Part shown: one piece after another, positions 30,638 to 39,602 of the stretch | How the letters are laid out: each line of letters starts with the position of its first letter | How positions within the stretch are numbered: the stretch's first letter is position 1 | From: Anodontia alba | Lineage: Eukaryota; Mollusca; Bivalvia; Lucinida; Lucinidae | Length of the DNA stretch: 64,000 bases | Reading direction: 5' to 3' | NCBI GenBank assembly: GCA_964016985.1 | Contig: OZ024834.1 | Coordinates: forward strand, 85,431,723-85,495,722 | Position numbers and translations under genes: made by a program | Notes under the pieces: model-generated | Database searches by the model: none | Told to the model about the DNA's origin: nothing | Seen by the model: only the letters and a program-made list of their open reading frames with translations

Positions 30638-30830
30638 TAGTGGCGGATTTAGAGGGGGTTGGGAGAGGGGTTGGTGGGGGAAGGTTCAGTTGAATCCCTA
30701 TTGAAGTGCAAATTATTTCATTTTCATGAGAAATTCTGAGATTCTCAAATGCTGGTAAACTGGTCAGATCGAATCCCCTCAGCAAACCCCCTTATTTATA
30801 ATTCCTGGATCCTCTGAAATATACTAAGGA
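30638..30830. repeat. Element with GTGGCGGATTTAGAGGGGGT / CTGGATCC ends
   Basis: Related to the sequence at 46258-46345 plus 47115-47155, where it is split by three other insertions. Imperfect terminal inversion. The 30831-31395 stretch has no other feature. Confidence 0.5.
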
Positions 30831-31398
30831 TTTAAGGTGTCCAAATTTAAGAGATAGAAGAGTCCATTTCAGAAACTAAGGGGTGAAAGGATGAAGGCAA
30901 ATACATGCTACTGTGTGAGGTCATTCCATATTTTCTATAGATAAAGCTGCTATTAATAGCTGGCAGGAAAAAATATTGATTTTATCACATCATCAATAAA
31001 TCAATCAATTATAATATGACTGGATGATTCTGCTGGCTAACTTGTATTATTAAGGCCAGAAAAAATTAATTATTAGATTCTCATCCAGATTTAAGAAAAA
31101 AATGGAGTGGGTCGGTGGATTTTATTTTTATTTTTAATTCCTGGGCCATACAGTGAAGATGTCAGTGAAAGCAAAACAAGATAATTGACACTAACTGCCA
31201 TGTACAAAAAGAAGAAAACCTTGTTTTAATATCTTTTCATATCAATAATTCATTTGCAGTTCTTAAAGTAGTAAAAAATCTGTTTTTAGCAAAAGTCCAG
31301 TTGTCTCTGAGAAAGTTTTCCACCTCAAATTTTTTTATTTGGTCAGAATTTCTAGGGGAAGGTGTGGATGAGAATCTGATAATTAGTTTTCTCTGGCC

Positions 31399-31610
31399 TA
31401 ACCCTTATCATGCAGAATAAATCAAATGCCAGACTCACTTCTAATTTTCAGCTAATCGTATTACTTGATCCAGGTTGTTGATACTAATTCACATTTTCAA
31501 CAACAAACAGTGCAGATCCAGATCAGTTGGCTTCTTCAGAAGCCATCTGATCTGGATCTACACTGTTTGCAAAGGCAGGGTATATCCAGGATCAGCAGGA
31601 CTAGGGCTAA
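31399..31610. repeat. Family C foldback, core K1, inverted
   Basis: GTGCAGATCCAGATCAGTTG with a GGCTTCTTCAGAAGCC tip; right end CAGCAGGACTAGGG. Confidence 0.8.
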
Positions 31611-31639
31611 TACTATGCATGCTTGGTAAAGATTTCTGC

Positions 31640-31800
31640 CAACAACATTTTAAAATATTTGTCTTATTTTTCTTAGAAAATAGGATTTGACACTTAATGC
31701 AAATTTTCTCCTAGTGTCATATCCTATTTTCTAGGAAAAAAGAAGAAAAAAATATCAGTTTGTCATCTGCTGAATTTGCACATAGCTTGGTAGGTGATAT
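31640..31800. repeat. Foldback with core K3 (family B)
   Basis: CTTAGAAAATAGGATTTGAC, TTAATGCAAATTTTCTCC and a shortened right arm. Confidence 0.65.
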
Positions 31801-32094
31801 AGATGTATGCCGTTAACTATGGACTAAGGGCTTTGAGTTATGATGAAAAGAGTATGGGAGATTTCTACACAATCTTGTGCAAGACTTATATAATGATTTG
31901 AAATTCTTACATATTGCTTCTTAAATCTCAAAACTGATGATTCAGAAGTGAAGAAACAATCTGAAATCTGTAATTTTCACAAAGCTTGGCTTACCTTTTT
32001 AGTTGGATGGATGATGGCTGAATTTGTTTTTACCTCTATAATACAAAAGTAAATTCAATAGAAAGGTGATAATGAAAGGCTTTTTGCAGTGAAA

Positions 32095-32210
32095 TGCCCT
32101 GACATACAGATCCTGATTAGATGCTACATTCTGCAGCTTCTGGTCTGAGTCTGCATGGTTTGCTCAGACCTGTTTGTCTGAATATTTAAGGTATATATGG
32201 TATATAATGC
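32095..32210. repeat. Degenerate K1-core element
   Basis: CAGATCCTGATTAGATGC, TCTGCAGCTTCTGGTCTGAG and CATGGTTTGCTCAGACC. The 31801-32094 stretch shows nothing. Confidence 0.5.
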
Positions 32211-32219
32211 AATCCCATT

Positions 32220-32440
32220 GTGAGGTTTTCCCAGGGGGTTTTGGGGAACAAGGGAACATGCCCATTTATTTTCAGGGAACAAGGGAACATTGGCAATTAT
32301 TTTAGGGAACAATGGAATGAAACTAATTTTAGGGAACAGGGAACATGGAAATTTTAAAAATTACTTTTAAGGAACAAGGGAATATGGCTGATTATTTTTA
32401 GAGGACAAAGGGACATGGTACCCCCATGGGAGGGCCTCAA
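32220..32440. repeat. Short tandem-like repeat of GGGAACAAGGGAACATGG
   Basis: About five degenerate units of TTTTAGGGAACAAGGGAACA spaced 38-50 bp, bounded by GAGGTTTTCCCAGGGGG and CCCCATGGGAGGGCCTC, which are roughly inverted. The 32441-33030 stretch after it has a weak family H relative only. Confidence 0.5.
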
Positions 32441-33033
32441 TCCATTGTATCCAAGGCAGCTCAGTTATTTCAATTCCAATTTTCATTTGTATCTCAGCAG
32501 CTTGTCTTATACAATGTATTCTGTATTGTAATGTGAAGTGTGAGACTAGGCCTTATGCCATATCAGACATGGAAGACCCAGATTAGCCTGCACATCATTA
32601 CAGTCTGACCATGGTCTTTTCATTGATATATTCTGCTCTAGCCATTAGTTCTGTAGGAAGGCAACAAAGGTCCTAATGAAATGGCACACGTATACCTACA
32701 GTGCTAACAGATGGGATAAGGGACCTTTTCTAGCATGGCCTCACATATTGTTGGCTCTTTTAACTGCAACAGTAGACTGGCTCCCATCTAACTGATATAT
32801 GACTCAACATAAAAATGACTTATATTTTACAAAAAAATCCCATCTTTTGGAATGTCCTTCTCTCTAATTTGGCTGATCAGTTACGAGTCTCTGACAGGTA
32901 AGGGAGATAATATATGTGTAGAACAACAGTCAGGGAGGAGTATTTTACCTTTGTTAGATTAGAAATGTAAAACTCATAGCATGGGGCCAGGCTACTGCAA
33001 CAGCTGCTTATGCTATTTGAAAAGAAACTAATT

Positions 33034-33278
33034 CTAACCCTTAAAGCGCCAATCACAACAATTGTCGTCTGCTTTCTCATCTGCTTGTGATTTTATAAGT
33101 CATTTCTGCAAACAATGTGGACCCAGATCAGACTGCTCCTTTAGGAGCAGTCTGATCTGGGTCCACACTGTTTGCCTGTATGCTAAAATAGATTCAAAAA
33201 GTTTGCAAGAATATTCAGCAGACTACATAAACAGACGACATTTTCAGATGCAGGTTTTCTTGGCGCTTTAAGGGTTAA
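33034..33278. repeat. Family D foldback, core K1
   Basis: Termini CCCTTAAAGCGCCAATC and TTGGCGCTTTAAGGG; K1 palindrome around CTGCTCCTTTAGGAGCAG. Its right TTAA (33275-33278) is also the left TTAA of the next element. Confidence 0.85.
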
Positions 33279-33490
33279 CCCTTAAAGTGCCGATCACAAT
33301 ATCAGTAGATGACATTCTGAATATATTCATTATTTTTCAGAGAAAATAAGGCTTGTCATTCCATGTGAATTGTCTGCTGGACAGACAATTCACATGAAAT
33401 GCCAAGCCTTATTTTCTCTGAAAAATATTGACAAAAAAACAGTTGGTAAATTGTACCCTACAATTTTGCTAAAAATACTTTAAGAATTAA
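33275..33490. repeat. Family D termini with a K3-like core
   Basis: Starts TTAACCCTTAAAGTGCCGAT and ends ACTTTAAGAATTAA, so the ends are family D, but the centre is TTTTTCAGAGAAAATAAGGC and CCATGTGAATTGTCTG with complements, a K3 relative with no K1 sequence. Similar elements: 35419-35615 and 38059-38224. Confidence 0.75.
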
Positions 33491-33524
33491 CTTGTAGCAT
33501 GTTTTAGGTAAAGTTATCTGGGGC

Positions 33525-33730
33525 AGTTGTTCAAAAGAAAGTTGTGATGTTAAACTTTCTGTCTGGAAATATGGCAAATGCATTGAGATTTTTGCTGAAA
33601 AAATGTGAGTAGCTTTTGCATTGCATTTTGCAAAAATATCAATGTATTTGAAAACACCTTAGCTACAACAGTTAAGTTTGTCATTATTTACTCATTAAGC
33701 TAACAATGTTTCGAACAGCTGGGCCCTGAT
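33525..33730. repeat. Foldback, second copy of the 785-985 family
   Basis: GGCAAATGCATTGAGATTTT, GTGAGTAGCTTTTGCATTG, AAATATCAATGTATTTG and TAGCTACAACAGTTAAG, opposite orientation to the first copy. Confidence 0.6.
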
Positions 33731-33867
33731 TGGCAAAGCTGTTCACAGCTTCTGGAATTGAAAGTTTCGAACCAGCACATTATTTGTGAGTATGCTTCAG
33801 AATTTAGAATCACCTCAGTGAAACAGTTCTAGGAGTATCTGCATAATGTGCTTTCCGCAGAAATAAC

Positions 33868-34074
33868 TCTGGTTCTGCTGAACCCAGGTATGCCCTGCCT
33901 TTGCAAACAGTGTAAATCCAGATCAGTTGGCTTCTGAAGAAGCCAACTGATCTGGATCTACACTGTTTGTCATTCAGTATGTGAATTTATATCAACAGTC
34001 TGGATTAAGTGATCTGATTGGGTGACAGTTGAAATGGGTGTGGCATCTTAATTCATTCAGCATGGGAAGGGTTA
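33868..34074. repeat. Family C foldback, core K1
   Basis: TTCTGCTGAACCCAGG at the left; GTAAATCCAGATCAGTTGGC with complement; GGTGTGGCATCTTAATTCAT and GGGTTAA at the right. Confidence 0.8.
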
Positions 34075-34229
34075 AAATCATCACCTTGATCAGTTTTCAC
34101 ATCATCTGGAGTTTTGAACAGTTATTCTTATTGTATTTCTGCATGAAAGAAAATTATTTTAAAATGTCATTTGAGTGGAAATGAATATGTTTTCAGGGGA
34201 GGAAACTTTGTCAGACTGTTTTTTTTTGT

Positions 34230-34328
34230 TTTTTTTGCATATCTTTGGAAAAGGGGTCTAATCTTAAAGAAAAGAATTTGCTCCAGAGGGAGCAAATTCT
34301 TTCCTTTTACAATAGACCCCTTTTCAGA
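34230..34328. repeat. Palindrome with AAAAGGGGTCTAATCTTAAA arms
   Basis: Arms GGAAAAGGGGTCTA and TAGACCCCTTTTC enclose AAGAATTTGCTCCAGAGGGA. It has no full second copy, though CTGAAAAGGGG occurs near 49708. Confidence 0.6.
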
Positions 34329-34555
34329 AGGGACTTAATGTGCAGGAAATCACACAGGAAGTTATACAAATTGTCTCCCATGGCAGAAATGGTGGAAAAT
34401 CTGTCAAGTTCCCTTAATCTTGCTTACCAGTATTGTTAAGATCTCAGTCATGTTAGACAATGGATTCTTTAATGCTTACATGTATACAAACAGCATATGT
34501 ACAGTACAGATCAGTCGGCTTATTGGAGCATTCTTTGTTTAGTATACTGATATTT

Positions 34556-34766
34556 TAACCATTTCTTGCTGAACCTGGATATGTCCTGCTTTTGAAAATA
34601 GTGTAGACCCAGATCAGTTGGCTTCTGAAGAAGCCAACTGATCTGGATCTGCACTGTTTATCACTCAGTATGTGAATTTATATAAAAAATCTGGATTAAG
34701 TATCCTGATTGGCTGACATGTAGAAATGGGTGTGGCATCTTAATTTATTCAGCAGGACAAGTGTTA
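34556..34766. repeat. Family C foldback, core K1
   Basis: GTAGACCCAGATCAGTTGGC with complement; GCAGGACAAGTGTTAA at the right end. Confidence 0.8.
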
Positions 34767-34819
34767 ATTCACAGCTTTAAATGAAACACTTTTGTAACAA
34801 TATTTTTCCTTATTTCTCT

Positions 34820-34935
34820 CAAACACTTTTGCCTTGGCTGAGTTACTGGTCCTGGCAAGGCAAATCCACTGAGTACTCATAACATGTGTTTTCGTGGAAA
34901 AATAAGAAAAACTTATAATATGTGGACACTACTTT
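34820..34935. repeat. Degenerate K2 foldback
   Basis: Only the right arm is clear: TGAGTACTCATAACATGTG and TTTTCGTGGAAAAATAAG. 34936-35170 shows nothing. Confidence 0.45.
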
Positions 34936-35176
34936 TTTTAGAGATAAGAAAAACATCTTTTCTAGAATAAGCTGCTATACAGGATTATATAGTAGTGAAG
35001 ATTCTGATTTAGATGTATAAGCAGTTCTAAACCTTTGTTATTCTCAAGTATTTTCATGTTTTAAAGTTTATATACATTTTGTGGATATTGATGGACATAT
35101 ATACGGATATTGATAGGCATGTATACAATGTTTTAACATTGACATTTTGGATTATAAAAATGATTTGTTTTAACCC

Positions 35177-35422
35177 TTAACCCTTAAAGCGCCAATCACA
35201 ACAATTGTCGTCTGCTTTGTCTTCTGCTTGTGATTTTAAATGTCATTTCTGCAAACAGTGTGGACCCAGATCAGACTTCTCCTTTAGGAGCAGTCTGATC
35301 TGGGTCCACACTGTTTGCCGTATGCAAAAATATAGCTTTGAGAAGTTTGCAAGAATATTCAGCAGATGATATAAACAGGCGACATTTTCAGATGCAGTTT
35401 TTCTTGGCGCTTTAACGGTTAA
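35177..35422. repeat. Family D foldback, core K1
   Basis: TTAA CCCTTAAAGCGCCAATC left, TTGGCGCTTTAACGG right. K1 with CTTCTCCTTTAGGAGCAG tip. Right TTAA shared with the next element. Confidence 0.85.
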
Positions 35423-35615
35423 AGTGCCAGTCTTAATTAACTGCAACTAGACAACGTTTTGCTTTTTTCTTATTGTTTTTCACAGAGAATTAGTATTGAC
35501 ATATTTCATGTTTCAAGCAGACAATTTACATGAAATGTCAAGACATATTTTCTTTGAAAAATAAAAAGAATATAATGTCGTCTGCTACAGATTTTATTCG
35601 GTGCTTTACTTATAA
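35419..35615. repeat. Family D-type termini with a K3-like core
   Basis: TTAAAGTGCCAGTC and CGGTGCTTTACTTATAA ends; centre TTTCATGTTTCAAGCAGACA and TTTACATGAAATGTCAAG. Confidence 0.6.
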
Positions 35616-35809
35616 ACTGGATAAGATACAACAACTGCAACCATAACACTTTTTAAAGAATATTGTCAGTATTATCAGTGTTGCATTTGGGGAAGTCTGG
35701 GGTGTTTTACTTGTATATGGCAAATGTCCTAAAAATTCAAACACTTTATTCCATACTATTTTGGCCTAAAGTTTGCTTTTTATGCAGTTATTTCTTAAAA
35801 TGGTGGAAA

Positions 35810-35880
35810 GGCAAACAGTGTAAACCCTGATCAGACTGATCCTTCAGGAGCAATCTGATCTAGGTCTGCATTGTTTTCAT
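35810..35880. repeat. Isolated K1 palindrome
   Basis: GGCAAACAGTGTAAACCCTG then CAGACTGATCCTTCAGGAG and complement. A decayed K2 element follows at 35935-36120. Confidence 0.6.
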
Positions 35881-36272
35881 ATGTCATTTTGTCAGACAGT
35901 TTGATGTTCAAAATTTTAGGACATTTACCGTATTTTCTTGTTGCAGAGGGCTTGTTAAGAAGTATTTGATAATTTTTAGTATTTCTCCATAAAAACATAT
36001 CTTATGGGTTCTCATTTGAAGCACATCACAACATTATTCTGATTATACCCACAAAATATGTTTATAATTATGGAGAGCTAAAGAAAATTAACTCAGAAAT
36101 ATCCTCAAATACTCCTTAACAAGTCCTGTGTACAGTCCTTGATTGTCCCCTAGAATCTCATTGCATTTAGAGGCAACTGTTTTTGTGCATTATAAGTATA
36201 GGTAAAGGGTTTTGAATAGTTTTTTTTATAGTTCAAGCCATCTGGCTCATGGGGACTTATTACTTTTTATTC

Positions 36273-36760
36273 TTTTAATGTACCACAGCTCATTTATTGC
36301 ACAAATAGTGACAATACTGAAAGAAACTGTTTTGCAACTAGGTTTTAATGTACCTCAGCTCATTTATTGCACAAATAGTGACAATACTGAAAGAAACTGT
36401 TTTGCAACTAGGTTTTAATGTACCACAGCTCATTTACTGCACAAATAATGACAATACTGAAAGAAACTGTTTTGCAACTAAGTTTTAATGTACCTCAGCT
36501 CATTTATTGCACAAATAGTGACAATAATGAAAGAAACTATTTTGCAACTAGGTTTTAATGTACCTCAGCTCATTTATAGCACAAATAGTGACAATACTGA
36601 AAGAAATTGTTTTGCAACTAGGTTTTAATGTACCTCAGCTCATTTATTGCACAAATAGTGACAATACTGAAAGAAACTGTTTTGCAACTAGGTTTTAATG
36701 TACCACAGCTCATTTATTGCACAAATAGTGACAATTCTGAAAGAAACTGTTTTGCAACCA
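36273..36760. repeat. 70-bp minisatellite, about 7 units
   Basis: Units start at 36273, 36343, 36413, 36483, 36553, 36623 and 36693, each TTTTAATGTACCACAGCTCA and so on to GTTTTGCAACTAGG. Units differ at one to four positions (CCACAG/CCTCAG alternation), so the array is young or homogenised. Confidence 0.95.
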
Positions 36761-37025
36761 TAGTAATTCATCTATTGTCAATTGAGGTTCAGGAAATACC
36801 AGTGTAAAAGGATTTCCTGCATTTTCATCAGCTAAATGGCTTAATGTTTTACTAAATTTATGTACTTATACACATTACATATAAATGTCTGCATATTTGA
36901 GACTATACCTTTTATATATGTATGCTGAGGATAAAATGTTTTTCAAGTTCTGTGATCAAGGTGAGGGACTAGCTAACATGGACATTGTCCACCTAATGTC
37001 ATTCTCAGTTAAGAAGTCCATGCCG

Positions 37026-37252
37026 GAGGTTATAAAACTTTTCATGCTCAACTCAGCTGAGTATGACGTTTTCTCTGCTAATATGAAAATGCCAACAAAA
37101 GCTGGTATTTTCATATTTATTAGCAGAGAAATTTTCATGCTCAGCTGTGTTTAATAGGAAAGAATTTGCAATTGTTAGTAAATTGAGATTTATTAGCATG
37201 ATAAATTTCATGGCTCAACCCAAAAGTCTTATAACCTCAGGCCATTTAAATT
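37026..37252. repeat. Foldback with GAGGTTATAAAACTTTTC ends (family T)
   Basis: Ends GGAGGTTATAAAACTTTTCA and AAAGTCTTATAACCTC inverted. Inner hairpin TCTGCTAATATGAAAATGCC / GGTATTTTCATATTTATTAG. The second copy is 54290-54535. Confidence 0.75.
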
Positions 37253-37327
37253 GTCAAGTTAATTAGCTTTAACATTTATGATAACCTATATTGTAAAAAT
37301 TTCTTTGGAACTTCTTTGAAAGAAATT

Positions 37328-37540
37328 TTAACCCCTGTGCTGCTGAATAAATTAAGATGTCACACCCACTTCTAATTCTGAGCCAATCAGATAGCTTGAT
37401 CTGGATTGTTGTTATAAATTTACATACTTAATGGCAAACAGTGCAGATTCAGATCAGTTGGCTTCTTCAGAAGCCAGCTGATCTGGATCTACACTGTTTG
37501 CAAAGGCAGGATATATATGGGTTCAGCAGGACAAGGGTAA
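37328..37540. repeat. Family C foldback, core K1, inverted
   Basis: TTAACCCCTGTGCTGCTGAA left; K1 with GGCTTCTTCAGAAGCC; CAGCAGGACAAGGG right. Confidence 0.82.
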
Positions 37541-37715
37541 AAATACTGGCAGGTTCCTTCTTTTGCCAAAAAAAGAAAACAAAAAAACCTTGACATTGCA
37601 GTCAATTCTTTAGAGACAATTTGGACAAGGGTAAAAATACTGGCAGGTTCCTTCTTTTGCCAAAAAAAGAAAACAAAAAGACCTTGACATTGCAGTCAAT
37701 TCTTTAGAGACAATT
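37533..37715. repeat. Direct duplication of about 92 bp
   Basis: AGGGTAAAAATACTGGCAGG to GTCAATTCTTTAGAGACAAT occurs twice back to back with almost no difference. Confidence 0.9.
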
Positions 37716-37901
37716 TGAAGAAAGAGAACATGCTTATATTTTTAGAAGATTTTATAAAAAAATGACTCTTATTTGTCATCTGCAGGCTGCTGATTTTGCT
37801 AAGAGCATGATAAAGGTTAAAAGGTTCTGTCTTTAGACCGGCTGTGAATAAAAAAGATAAATACGGAGTTGCTGTGTCTGAATGTTTAAGATAAGGAGTG
37901 A

Positions 37902-38035
37902 ATTCTTGTCCTGCTGAACCTGGATATGCCTTCCATTTGCAAACAGTGTAGATCCAGATCTGTTGGCTTCTCGAGAACTGCACCATTTGACTTTAAGTAT
38001 GTGAATTTGTATTTATTTAGCACGACAAGAGTTAA
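37902..38035. repeat. Family C foldback with deleted right arm
   Basis: TTCTTGTCCTGCTGAACC, GTGTAGATCCAGATCTGTTG, then the palindrome collapses to CTCGAGAACTGCACC. Confidence 0.65.
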
Positions 38036-38058
38036 CAGTGCTCAAATATTAATGATTA

Positions 38059-38224
38059 TTAACCCTTAAAGAGCTAAACAAAATTGTAGCAAATGCCATT
38101 CTGATTTTATTTTATTTTATTATTATTTTTCAGATGATTCACAGGAAATGTCAAGCCCTGTTTTTCGCTGAAAAAATAAAAAGAAATCAAAATGTCAATG
38201 CTGCTGTTGTGATTAGCACTTTAA
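38059..38224. repeat. Family D-type termini with a K3-like core, abutting family C
   Basis: TTAACCCTTAAAGAGCTAA and ATTAGCACTTTAA ends; centre TTTTTCAGATGATTCACAGG and complement. Its right TTAA is the left TTAA of 38221-38400. Confidence 0.65.
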
Positions 38225-38400
38225 CCCTTGTGATGCTGACTAAATTAAGATGTCATGCCCACTTTTCATTTTCAGCCAATCAGATTATTTGATCCAGGTT
38301 GTCAATACAAATTTGATTTAATTCTTCAGAAGGCAACTGATCTGGATTTACACTGTTTGCAAAGGCAGGCCATATCCAGGTTCAGTAGGACCAGGGTTAA
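38221..38400. repeat. Family C foldback, inverted, internally shortened
   Basis: CCCTTGTGATGCTGAC left, CAGTAGGACCAGGG right, TTAA on both sides; remnant K1 right arm CTGATCTGGATTTACACTG. Confidence 0.75.
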
Positions 38401-38582
38401 GGATAAATATAAATGTGAAATATAGAATAGTTAGGGTTTATACATGTACTGTGAAAGTCAAATTATAAAGTTCCTGATCAGACTGCACAGAATGATTCTT
38501 TACCAGTATATGGTATTTTGTAGGTTCTGCTATGACCAAGCTATACTGAATTTACCGTATGGACCACCTGAACATGTTCTAA

Positions 38583-38830
38583 TCAAAGCACTGAAAGCAC
38601 TGGTGGGTTCATTATCTCTGAGTGTAGGCTGAAAAATTGGTCCTGAACAAGGACTTAAACTGCATCGTTTAACTTTTAACTTCCTTTAATTTAGGCAAAC
38701 AGTGCTGACCCTGATCAGATGCCCCATTCTATGGCGTCTGAAATGTCCCAGTCAAGGTTTTACAGATAACACTGTATCAACAACACTCTAATGTCACAGC
38801 AGCAAGAATAGCACAATTATAAATAACCAT
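38583..38830. repeat. Family G foldback, core K1
   Basis: AAGCACTGAAAGCACTGGTG, GAGTGTAGGCTG, GCAAACAGTGCTGACCCTG, CAGTCAAGGTTTTACAG: same order as 8990-9265. Confidence 0.72.
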
Positions 38831-38896
38831 TACCTGGATTTTGTCTAACACGCAGTTTGATTACATTGGTCAATGATAATCATGTGGACAACTACC

Positions 38897-39096
38897 TTAA
38901 CCCTTGTCATGCTGAACCTGGTTATACCCTGCCTTTGCAAACAGTGTAGATCCAGATCAGTTGGCTTCTGATCTGGATCTGCACTGTTTGTCATTAAGTA
39001 TGTGAATATGTATCAAAATCCAGAATCAAGTAATCTGATTGGCTGAAAATTAGAAGTGGGTGTGGCATCTTAATTTATTGAGCAGGACAAGGGTTA
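38897..39096. repeat. Family C foldback, core K1
   Basis: TTAA both sides; CCCTTGTCATGCTGAACC and GAGCAGGACAAGGG. The K1 tip is reduced to TTGGCTTCTGATC. Confidence 0.82.
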
Positions 39097-39370
39097 AGAA
39101 AATTTTAATGTTTGTATACTATGACTCAGTTGTAAACAGTAGACCCAAACATTGAACAAGTCAATTGGACAGCCTGGTCATGTGTTTGAAAACTGCTGAT
39201 TGAGTGCCAGCAATTTAGACACCCGAGTGTGTAAGCCTTGGTCAGATGCCATGCATCTGATTTGGGTCTACACTACTCAGGCCAGTCTGACCCAATACTT
39301 AATTCCATACTAATGTTTATGAAGTCTTTTCGCAATAAGCCATTAAATGAAATATGATAATCCTTGATTA

Positions 39371-39480
39371 ACACTTACCATGCTGTGGGCAGGTTCAGCT
39401 GATGACACTTTGAAATACTTTTTTCTTATTTTTCCTAGAATACTGGATCTGACACTTCATGCAAATTGTCTCCTATGCAT
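39371..39480. repeat. Half of a family B foldback
   Basis: TTAACACTTACCATGCTG then TTTTTCCTAGAATACTGG, CACTTCATGCAAATTGTC. The right arm is lost. Confidence 0.5.
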
Positions 39481-39602
39481 TTATGATTGAACTTCAAGCT
39501 CCTATGGCATCTTCTTTGTATATATAGTTTTATATAGTGTCTGTTTCAGTTTTGTATGGTGTCTGTTTCAGACTGTCATGCCTAGGATGAGAGCGCAAGC
39601 CC

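Noticed and set aside
36885..37154. An 89-codon open frame
   Set aside because: Its second half is the hairpin of a family T foldback that recurs at 54.3 kb.
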